A DNA stretch of 64,000 nucleotides from Mesocentrotus franciscanus (taxonomy: Eukaryota > Echinodermata > Echinoidea > Camarodonta > Strongylocentrotidae): NCBI GenBank assembly GCA_037976565.1, contig CP137667.1, positions 35,011,366 to 35,075,365 of the forward strand, in the 5' to 3' direction. The number at the start of each line of letters is the position of its first letter. Position 1 is the first letter of the stretch. The position numbers were made by a program, and so were the translations under genes. Shown one piece after another: positions 58,001-64,000 of this stretch. Below the pieces are notes generated by a model that was not told where the DNA came from, searched no databases, and was given only the letters and a program-made list of their open reading frames with translations.

Positions 58001-58259
58001 ACAAAACCCGTCGCGTCTACTGATGTAATTGGCTCTCGCGACAGCACTCAATAACCCAGAACAACACAACAAATGACGTTTATAAACTTTAGCTCGCTCT
58101 TCAGGTGGGCTTAGCCAGCACAATTATAAGCACATGGGACAACAGTGAAGGACGGGTCATTTCAAAGAACGGATAGTTTACCTTGGTAACCGTGGCCGTT
58201 GGCTTATTCTTCGACGTTAATCGCTTCCATCTAAAAAGATCATCTTGATTCCCTGCCAT
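41133..58259 (-). CDS. CCDC191: CCDC191-like coiled-coil protein with Trp-rich (Sfi1-type) repeats
   Basis: Seventeen minus-strand exons: 58259-58182, 56640-56599, 56099-55964, 54957-54760, 53928-53756, 52343-52120, 50818-50650, 49907-49717, 48951-48708, 47947-47421, 46988-46879, 46295-46213, 45719-45618, 44558-44415, 43730-43578, 42218-42064, 41268-41133. Every junction is GT-AG and every phase fits, giving 954 residues, close to the 900-odd of vertebrate CCDC191. Start MAGNQDDLFRWKRLTSKNK. Long charged coiled coils (RLKKEQEKKQQLETRQAKKS; REEQMIREEMTRIRKEMQEQ) alternate with short Trp segments: HFHAWYRLV, LKSWNAWRAFV, HKTFVAWQVY, LLSWHHT, LNSWKK, LLTWRDWV, FLAWRR. The end is REMRRKV-type, then IIPDFGFT. 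Such Trp repeats resemble the centrin-binding repeats of Sfi1, so a centriole/cilium role is a reasonable inference. The family name rests on remembered architecture and length; another Trp/coiled-coil paralog is possible. Confidence 0.75.
41372..41408. repeat. CT microsatellite in last intron
   Basis: CCCCCCTCTCTCTCTCTCTCTCTCT-type run. Confidence 0.85.
41645..41885. repeat. Dispersed repeat, copy of 16860-17190
   Basis: GAAATCACATGCTC, AAAGAGATCACATAAAAGTA, GCATTATAAACAAAC and TTTTTAAACACTTCAACTAA match the other copy. Confidence 0.65.
42590..43235. repeat. Dispersed element with internal tandem units (GGCTCTGCAAGATACATACA family)
   Basis: Tandem units of about 130-140 bp containing TGACCTTTGACCTCATGACC, AGTTCATTGGCTCTGC and CATCAATCGGTTCTTGAGAT; then a GGACGGACGG run and GCCTCCGGCTACTTTGTAGC. 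A single-unit copy in the opposite orientation lies at 49375-49640. Confidence 0.75.
43797..44118. mobile_element. MITE with GGGTGGTATTCTCGAAAGC ends, copy 2
   Basis: Same family as 39929-40230, full-length and palindromic, in a CCDC191-like intron. Confidence 0.85.
45308..45507. mobile_element. TTAA-flanked MITE (AGCCCCACTGCACTA family), copy 1
   Basis: TTAAAGCCCCACTGCACTAC to GATGGGCTTTAA. A near-identical copy is at 51885-52083 in another intron of the same gene. Confidence 0.8.
45765..46000. repeat. (GA)n/(CAGA)n/(AT)n low-complexity tract
   Basis: ACAGACAGACAG, GAGAGAGA and TATATATATA blocks upstream (sense orientation) of the 45719 acceptor. Confidence 0.85.
47090..47350 (+). repeat. 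5'-truncated His-like SINE
   Basis: ACATTTGCTACTCCATACCC and ACCTGGTAGGGTGA, then CGGGGTAATAATATCTGTAA and AAGCGCTTAGGGAC. Body and tail without the tRNA head. Confidence 0.65.
47421..47947 (-). CDS. CCDC191: CCDC191-like large central exon (527 nt)
   Basis: Acceptor TTTTTTGTAG. Begins GANFGGEDSSDPISSRSDPS, contains AWQVTRKHVNLTAEEMASIG, then a Gln-rich coiled coil SAQQKLLSEQQEQLREQRRL and ends NMFNKGGQRSE plus two bases before GTTAGT. By far the largest exon of the gene. Confidence 0.85.
48045..48125 (+). repeat. SINE body fragment
   Basis: CTACATTTGCCACTCTCCAC, CCAGGTGTTAAATGG: a short piece of the His-like SINE body. Confidence 0.5.
48708..48951 (-). CDS. CCDC191: CCDC191-like exon with KTFVAWQVY repeat
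   Basis: Acceptor TTCCAACAG and donor GTTATG|GTGAGT. RKIAAVNHYRHRLLHKTFVA, WQVYCHRESLEKELNEQQSH, then a Ser/Ala-rich linker. Phase 2 in, 0 out. Confidence 0.85.
49375..49640. repeat. Single-unit copy of the 42590-43235 element, opposite orientation
   Basis: GCCTCCGCAACGAAGTAGCC, GGAGGCATTATGTTTTCGGG, ATCTCAAGAACCGATTGATG and GCAGAGCCAATTAACTGATT mirror the other element. Confidence 0.75.
49717..49907 (-). CDS. CCDC191: CCDC191-like exon with two Trp repeats
   Basis: TLQSHFHAWYRLVQDQRLHM, GKARALSEWRSLLKSWNAWR, AFVRACRAEREAKQTEMDIK. Two to three Sfi1-like units in one exon, the most diagnostic part of the protein. Confidence 0.88.
50852..51128. mobile_element. Palindromic MITE in CCDC191-like intron
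   Basis: CTAAGATCGACTTTAAGTTG at the left, CAACTTAAAGTCGATCTTAG at the right; the arms also share GGTAAGAGCA/TGCTCTTACC and GGCATGAA/TTCATGCC. Confidence 0.8.
51373..51569. repeat. Two-copy tandem duplication, about 108-bp unit
   Basis: AAGTACAATACTCAGATGTG to GACCAGGATAAATGCTAACT occurs twice with few differences. Confidence 0.85.
51885..52083. mobile_element. TTAA-flanked MITE (AGCCCCACTGCACTA family), copy 2
   Basis: TTAAAGCGGGACTGCACTAC to AGACAGGCTTTAA, homologous throughout to 45308-45507. It ends 37 bases from the 52120 exon boundary. Confidence 0.8.
53097..53290. mobile_element. TA-flanked MITE (CAGTCAAACCTGTCT family), copy 3
   Basis: TACAGTCAAACCTGTCTATA to AGCAGGTTTGACTGTA, with GTAGACAGGTGGTCTTT repeated inside. 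Confidence 0.85.
53965..54175. repeat. Dispersed repeat, unfilled homologue of 34477-35228
   Basis: TTTAAGCAGGGTTGCCTCTT, CTATCCCTGAGGCCCTGTAC, TACTTAATAAGTACA (single TTAA) and ATTGCAAAGTGTTGC. Serves as the empty site for the nested MITE at 34571-35121. Confidence 0.75.
55340..55470 (-). repeat. tRNA-derived SINE (Thr-like head), minus strand
   Basis: Minus strand: GCGTGATGGCTCAGCGGTAG (A box) and CCCGGGTTTGAAACC (B box), TGT in the anticodon position, then AATCCTCATTACCAAGTCCC. Same family as 16516-16730. Confidence 0.75.
55745..55895. mobile_element. MITE with GGGCCCCGTTTCAT ends
   Basis: CAGGGCCCCGTTTCATAAAG at the left, TTGATGAAACAGGGCCCTAG at the right; TTATCAATAACA-type arms. A half copy is at 14436-14562. 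Confidence 0.75.
56840..56940 (+). repeat. SINE 3'-end fragment
   Basis: CTGTAAAGCGCTTTAATAGA and AAGCGCTATATAAAAGCGGA, then ATTATTATTATT, match the tail of the His-like SINEs. Confidence 0.6.
57170..57355. mobile_element. Half copy of the AGCCCCTCTAAAGTG MITE
   Basis: TTAAAGTCCCTCTTAAGAGT, then GGGAGCCCCAAATTCGCCAA and ATTGTATCATAATGTGAAGG. Homologous to one arm of 19818-20192; the other arm is missing. Confidence 0.65.
57545..57782. mobile_element. MITE carrying several AAAATGGCG motifs, intron 1 of the CCDC191-like gene
   Basis: ATACACCGTTTCACTGTAG at the left, GTGAAAGGGTGTATTG at the right. Inside are GCGCCATTTTAAAGTACGAG, TTTAAAATGGCGCCC and AAATTAAAATGGCGGCC. AAAATGGCGGC is the core recognised by YY1-type factors. 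Confidence 0.65.
58176..58190 (-). promoter_or_regulatory. X-box-like (RFX) imperfect palindrome at exon 1/intron 1 boundary
   Basis: GTTACCAAGGTAAAC on the sense strand fits the RFX X-box consensus GTNRCC-N(0-3)-RGYAAC with one mismatch, about 75 bases inside the gene start. It overlaps the splice donor, so the match may be incidental. Confidence 0.25.
58182..58259 (-). CDS. CCDC191: CCDC191-like first coding exon
   Basis: ATG at 58259, MAGNQDDLFRWKRLTSKNKP, TATVTK, donor AAG|GTAAAC. The FRWKRLT motif fits the N-terminus of the family, and phase 0 continues into KSSKPTDNIQDWIK (56640-56599). Confidence 0.75.
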
Positions 58260-58844
58260 TCTGACTGAATCACCAACTCATATTTCATACAAATAAGATG
58301 AATTACTGTAAGAAACTAAAAACAAATAATAATCAAAGTCGTATTTCTTCTGTGCAAGCCAAGGCGCTCCTTGAATCTTCTTCTATTGGGCTACTTTTGG
58401 CGACCAATAACCAGGAAAACAATAGAATTCGCGCTATGGTGTCTTCAAAAAGAAAAACGAAAAATGAATGTGTAACATGGGTGATAAAGAGAAGATAAAT
58501 TAGATAAAAGCTTGTACAAGAGTCTAGAATGTAAAAATAAAACGTGGCGTAATTATAGCAGAACAAATACCTTATAAACTGGTACATTTCAAGCGTTGAA
58601 AACGTCTAATTTCAATTTCAAGTTGAGATTATGATACATCCCCAGTTAGGAACACGCAATTCTACGGAGTTTAGTTTATCAAACAAATAGATGTACGTAA
58701 CTTTTAGCATGTTAAGACAATTGATAAATAAATGAATTGAGATTGAACTAAACAAAATACTAAATACTTTAGTTTGAAAAAGAAAATTTTGCACGTGTCG
58801 GCTGACAGTAACGTCAAAAGAAGTAAGAGAATAGATTTGGATGT
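58260..58844. promoter_or_regulatory. Presumed 5' flank of the CCDC191-like gene
   Basis: No strong core promoter motif was identified and there is no coding signal. Confidence 0.25.
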
Positions 58845-60175
58845 TTTAAAAACTATCGTATGACATTTCAACTGAATAATGATTGCCACCATTTGAAAGG
58901 TGAGATCTTATTCTTTACTCTCATATGTGTCACATACCGAAGCAACTTGTCTGGGTCTTACTGTTTCAGATTGAATTTAGAGCTGAAACCGGCATGTACT
59001 GGGTTTATCCGCACTATACAGAAAATAATTGGACAAAAATCATTTTTCTATTTTGATGGCTTTTAAAACTATTGTATGACACTTTAAATGAATGATGATT
59101 GGCACCAATTTAAAGCTGAGATCTTACTCTTTACTCTCATATAATGTCACATACCGAAGCAAGTTGTTTGGGTCTTACTGTTTCAGATTGAATTTAGAGC
59201 TCAAACAGGCAAATACGGGTCTATCCGCACTATACAGAAAATAATTGGACAAAAATCATTTTCTACTTTGATGGCTTTTAAAACTATCGTATGACATTTT
59301 AACTGAATAATGGCCTACACAAATTTAAAGGTGAGACGTTATACTTTACTCTCATATATGTCACATACCGAAGCAAGTTATTTGGGTCTTACTGTTTCAG
59401 ATTGAATTTAGAGCTGAAACCGGGAAATACGGGGTTTATCCGCACTGTATAGAAAATAATTGGACAAATGCGTTTTATACTTTGACGGCTTTTAAATCTA
59501 CCGTATAACATTTTAACTAAATAATGGCCTACACCAATATAAAGGTGAGATGTTATTCTTTACTCTCATATATGTCACATACCGAAGCAAGTTATTTGGG
59601 TCATACTGTTTTAGAATGAATTAAGAGCTGAAACCGGGAAATACGGGGTTTATCCGCACTATACAGAAAATAATTGGACAAAAATCATTTTCTATTTTGA
59701 TGGCTTTTAAAACTATCGTATGACATTTTAATTAAATAATGGCCGACACCAATTTAACGCTAAGATGTTATTCTTTACTCTCATATATGTCACATACCGA
59801 AGCAAGTTGTTTGGGTCATACTGTTTTAGATTGAATTTAGAGCTGAAACCGGGAAATACGGGGTTTATCCGCACTATACAGAAAATAATTGGACAAAAAT
59901 CATTTTCTATTTTGATGGCTTTTAAAACTATCGTATGACATTTTAACTAAATAATGGCCGACACCAATTTAACGCTAAGATGTTATTCTTTACTCTCATA
60001 TATGTCACATACCGAAGCAAGTTGTTTGGGTCATACTGTTTTAGATTGAATTTAGAGCTGAAACCGGCATTTACGGGGCTCATCCGCACTATACAGAAAA
60101 TAATTGGACAAAATGCGTTTTAAACTATTTTGACGGCTTTTAAAACTATCGTATGACATTTTAACTAAATAATGG
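58845..60175. repeat. Satellite-like tandem array, period about 214 bp, about 6.2 copies
   Basis: TTTAAAACTATCGTATGACA recurs near 58846, 59064, 59277, 59488, 59706, 59925 and 60139. Each unit also carries TTACTCTCATATATGTCACA, CCGAAGCAAGTTG, TTTAGAGCTGAAACCGG and GCACTATACAGAAAATAATT. Units differ by a few percent, and neighbours near 59700-60000 are the most alike. Confidence 0.93.
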
Positions 60176-60276
60176 CCCCACTGAGCGAAAATCGACCGGC
60201 ACGATTTTCAAATTTTCGCACGAAGTGGGCCCCTTTTTAGGCCCCCTCCCTTGCCGCCGGCTGGATCCGCCCCTGG
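60176..60276. repeat. TE end fragment with GGATCCGCCCCTG terminus
   Basis: CCCCACTGAGCGAAAATCGA, then GGCTGGATCCGCCCCTG, the same terminal motif as the 28204-28593 element. It sits exactly between the two arrays. Confidence 0.5.
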
Positions 60277-63200
60277 GGATAGACGTAGGATGGGGGTAGA
60301 CTTAGGATGGTAGTAGAGGTAGGATGGAAGAACGGGTAAGGTGGTGTTAGTAGAGGTAGGATGGAAGAATGGGTAGGGTGGGGGTAGACGTAGGATTGCA
60401 GTAGAGGTAGGATAGAAGAATGGGTTAGGGTGGTAGTAGACGTTGGTAGTAGAGAAAGAATGGTGGAAGAGGTAGTTTGGTGGTAGAGGTAGGGTGGTGG
60501 TAGAGGTAGGATGGCAATAGAAGTAGGATGGGAGTAGAGCTAGGGTGGTTGTGGCCGTAGGATGGAAGAATACGTAGGGTGGGGGTAGACGTACGATGAG
60601 GGTAGACGTAGGATAACGATAGACGTAGGATGGTAGTAGAGGTAGGATGGAAGAACAGGTAGGGTGGGGTGGACGTAGGATGGTATTTAGAGGTAGGATG
60701 GAAGAACAGGTAAGGTGGTGTTAGTAGAGGTAGAATGGTAGTTAAGGTAGGATGGAAGAACGGGTAGGGTGGTAGTAGACGTAGGATGGTAGTTAAGGTA
60801 GGATGGAAGAACGGGTAGGGTTGAAGTAGAGGTAGAATGGAAGAATGGGTAGGGGTAGAACGGGTAAGGTGGGGATAGACGTAGGATGGGGGTAGACTTA
60901 GGATGGTAGTAGAGGTAGGATGGAAGAACGGGTAAGGTGGTGTTAGTAGAGGTAGGATGGAAGAATGGGTAAGGTTGAAGTAGACTAACGATGGTAGCAG
61001 AAGTAGGGTGGAAGAACGGGTATTGGTACTAGATGTAGGATGGTAGTAGAAGTAGTATGAAAGAACGGGTAGGGGGTAGACGTAGGATGGTACTAGAGGT
61101 AGGATGGAAGAATGGGTATGGTGGCAGTAGACGTAGAATGGTAGTTAAGGTAGGATGGAAGAACGGATAGGGTTGTAGTAGAGGTCGGATTGAAGAACAG
61201 GTAGGGTGGTAGTAGACGTAGTATGGCATTTAGAGGTAAGATGGAAGAACGGGTAGGGTGGGGATAGACGTAGGATGGGGGTAGACTGAGGATGGTAGTA
61301 GAGGTAGGATGGAAGAACGGGTAAGGTGGTGTTAGTAGAGGTAGGATGGAAGAATGGGTAGGGTGGGGGTAGACGTAGGATTGCAGTAGAGGTAGGATAG
61401 AAGAATGGGTTAGGGTGGTAGTAGACGTTGGTAGTAGAGGAAGAATGGTGGAAAGGTTGGGAGTAGAAGTAGGGTGGTAGTAAAAGATGCTAGTAGAAGA
61501 TAGATTGTAGAGGTAAGAAGGTGGTAGAGCTAGGGTGGTGGTGGCCGTAGGATGGAAGAATGGGTAGGGTGGGGTAGACGTACGATGAGGGTAGACGTAG
61601 GATAACGATAGACGTAGGATAGTAGTAGAGGTAGGATGGAAAAACAGGTAGGGTGGGGTGGACGTAGGATGGTATTTAGAGGTAGGATGGAAGAACAGGT
61701 AAGGTGGTGTTAGTAGAGGTAGGATGGAAGAATGGGTAGGGTGGTAGACGTAGGATGGTACTAGAGGTAGGATGGAAGAATGGGTATGGTGGTAGTAGAC
61801 GTAGAATGGTAGTTAAGGTAGGATGGAAGAACGGATAGGGTTGTAGTAGACGTATGATGGTGGTACATGTAGGATGCGGGTGGGATGGACGTAGGATGGT
61901 ATGTAGAGGTAGGATGGAAGAACAGGTAAGGTGGTGTTAGTAGAGGAAGGATGGAAGAACGGGTAGGGTGGTAATAGACGCAGGATGGTAGTAGAGGTAG
62001 GATGGAAGATCGGGTAGGGTGGTAGTAGACGTAGAATGGTAGTAGAGGTAGGATGGAAGAACGGGTAGGGTGGACGTAGGATGGTTTGTAGAGGTAGGAT
62101 GGAAGAACAGGTAAGGTGGTGTTAGTAGAGGTAGGATGGAAGAACGGGTAGGATGGTAGTAGAGGTAGGATGGAAGAACGGCCGGGTAGGATGGTAGTAG
62201 AGGTAGGATGGAAGAACGGGTAGGATGGTAGTTAAGGTAGAATGGAAGATTAACGGGTAGGGTTGTAGTAGAGGTAGGATTGAAGAACGGGTATGGTGGT
62301 AGTAGACGTAGAATGGTAGTTAAGGTAGGATGGAAGAACTGGTAGGGTTGAAGTAGAGGTAGGATGGAAGAATGGGTAGGGGGTAGAACGGGTAAGGTGG
62401 GGATAGACGTAGGATGGGGGTAGACTTAGGATGGTAGTAGAGGTAGGATGGAAGAACGGGTAAGGTGGTGTTAGTAGAGGTAGGATGGAAGAATGGGTAA
62501 GGTGGAAGTAGACTAACGATGGTAGCAGAAGTAGGGTGGAAGAACGGGTAGGTGGTACTAGATGTAGGATGGTAGTAGAGGTAGTATGAAAGAACGGGTA
62601 TGGTGGCAGTAGACGTAGAATGGTAGTTAAGGTAGGATGGAAGAACGGATAGGGTTGTAGTAGAGGTAGGATTGAAGAACAGGTAGGGTGGTAGTAGACG
62701 TATATGGCATTTAGAGGTAAGATGGAAGAACGGGTAGGGTGGGGATATACGTAGGATGGGGGTAGACTTAGGATGGTAGTAGAGGTAGGATGGAAGAACG
62801 GGTAAGGTGGTGTTAGTAGAGGTAGGATGGAAGAATGGGTAGGGTGGGGGTAGACGTAGGATTGCAGTAGAGGTAGGATAGAAGAATGGGTTAGGGTGGT
62901 AGTAGACGTTGGTAGTAGAGGAAGAATGGTGGAAGAGGTAGTTTGGTGGTAGAGGTAGGGTGGTGGTAGAGGTAGGATGGCAATAGAGGTAGGATGGGAG
63001 TAGACGTAGGGTGGTAGTAAAAGTAGGATGGTAGTAGAAGATAGATTGTAGAGGTAAGAAGGTGGTAGAGCTAGGGTGGTGGTAGTAAAGGTAGGATGGT
63101 AGTAGAGGTAGGGTTAAAGTAGGTAGGATAGTGGCAAATGTAGGATGGTGGCAGAGGTAAGATGGTGGCAGAGGGACGATAGTAGTAGACGTAGGATGGT

Positions 63201-64000
63201 AGTAGAGGCAGAATTAAGGAACGAGTAGGGTGGGGGTAGACGTAGGATGGTAGTAGAGGTAAGATGGTAGAACGGGTAGGATGGTAGTAGAGGTAGGATG
63301 AAAGAACGTTTAGAGTAGCAGTATAGGTAGGATGTTCAGAATTGTATAGGATTTAGAGTGGTAGTAGAGGTAGGATGGAAGAACGGGTAGGGTGCTTGTA
63401 GACGTAAGTTCATAGAAGAGGTAGGATGGTAGTAGAAGCAGGCTGGAAGTAGAGCTAAAGTGGTAGTAGAAGTAAGAGAGGTAGTAGAGGTTGGATGATA
63501 GTATAGGATGGATGCTGGTAGAGGAAGGGTGGTGATAGAGGTAGGTTGGTGGTAGAGGTAGGGTGGTAGTGGAGGTAGGATGGTAGTAGAGGTAGGATGG
63601 AAGAACGGGTAGGATGGTAGTAAAGGTATGATGGAAGAACGGGTAGGGTGGTAGTAGAGAATGGATCGATTTAGAGATAAAAATAGTAGTAGATCCAGGA
63701 TGGAAGTAGAGATAGGGTGGTAGCAGGGAAGGGTGGTGGTAGTGGAAAATCGTAATAGAAGTACTAGAGGCAATATGGTTCTAGAGGCCATACCGTACTA
63801 GAGGGAAGGTCTGTGATGGAGGTGGGGTGGTGGTGGAGGTATCGAGGCGGATGGTTGTGGAGGCGGGTCGGTGTGGGGGCAGGATGGTATTAGAGGTAGG
63901 GTGGTAGTAGAAATAGGAAGGTAGTAGAGATAAGAAGGTAGTAGAGATGGGAAGGTAGTAGAGGTAGGGTGGTCGAAGATGTAGGATGGTAGTAGAGGTA
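60277..64000. repeat. G-rich minisatellite array with higher-order structure, runs off the window
   Basis: Basic motif GTAGGATGGTAGTAGAG and variants (GGTAGGATGGAAGAACGGGT, AGGGTGG). Longer blocks recur as units: GGGGATAGACGTAGGATGGG followed by GGTAGACTTAGGATGG appears near 60277, 60873, 61260, 62400 and 62743. Strong strand asymmetry: the plus strand is almost free of C. Minus-strand open frames (Tyr/Pro/Phe/Thr repeats, for example about 63336-63791) are by-products. Confidence 0.95.

Noticed and set aside
63336..63791. Minus-strand 151-residue open frame
   Set aside because: It lies wholly inside the G-rich minisatellite, whose complement gives Tyr/Pro/Thr/Leu repeats with few stops. The repeats vary in length out of phase, so no protein is conserved.

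Overview
The window looks like nuclear DNA of a marine deuterostome invertebrate, most likely an echinoderm and perhaps a sea urchin. Genes are split into small exons with GT-AG introns. Introns and intergenic DNA are packed with tRNA-derived SINEs, many small inverted-repeat (MITE-like) elements, a foldback element, long CT/GA microsatellites and minisatellites. There are no operons, phage or CRISPR features. The taxon is an inference from gene content and repeat style, not from a database match.

Four gene models are supported by conserved protein motifs and by splice phases that fit. (1) A plus-strand poly(3-hydroxybutyrate) depolymerase-like esterase (8332-12263): the lipase-box exon and the three C-terminal exons are visible, but the middle of the domain is not found. 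(2) A minus-strand secreted protein (24850 down to 13535) with a signal peptide, four EGF-like domains, a zona pellucida (ZP) domain and a dibasic cleavage site. (3) Plus-strand TOMM40, the mitochondrial outer-membrane import pore (29407-35405), in 6 exons. (4) A minus-strand coiled-coil/tryptophan-repeat protein resembling CCDC191 (58259 down to 41133), with 17 phase-consistent exons encoding about 954 residues. Genes 1 and 2 converge, 2 and 3 diverge, 3 and 4 converge. They belong to unrelated pathways: esterase, extracellular matrix, mitochondrial import, centrosome/cilium-type coiled coil.

Layout: 1-8300 is repeat-rich, with tRNA-type SINEs, a palindromic MITE and a 1.4-kb foldback element. 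8300-12260 is the esterase, 12960-24850 the EGF/ZP gene, 25200-28600 a repeat-rich divergent intergenic region, 29400-35490 TOMM40, 35500-41100 repeats and a long pyrimidine tract, 41130-58260 the CCDC191-like gene, 58845-60175 a tandem array with a period of about 214 bp, and 60277-64000 a G-rich minisatellite running off the window.

The most unusual signals are exon pieces copied within their own genes. Two genes carry tandem arrays whose unit contains the end of an exon plus its 5' splice site. TOMM40 has a second partial copy of its last exon. The EGF/ZP gene has two decayed EGF exons and a decayed ZP exon. Three single-base losses in short homopolymer runs break conserved frames in TOMM40 exon 2 and one ZP exon, and look more like assembly errors than gene death.
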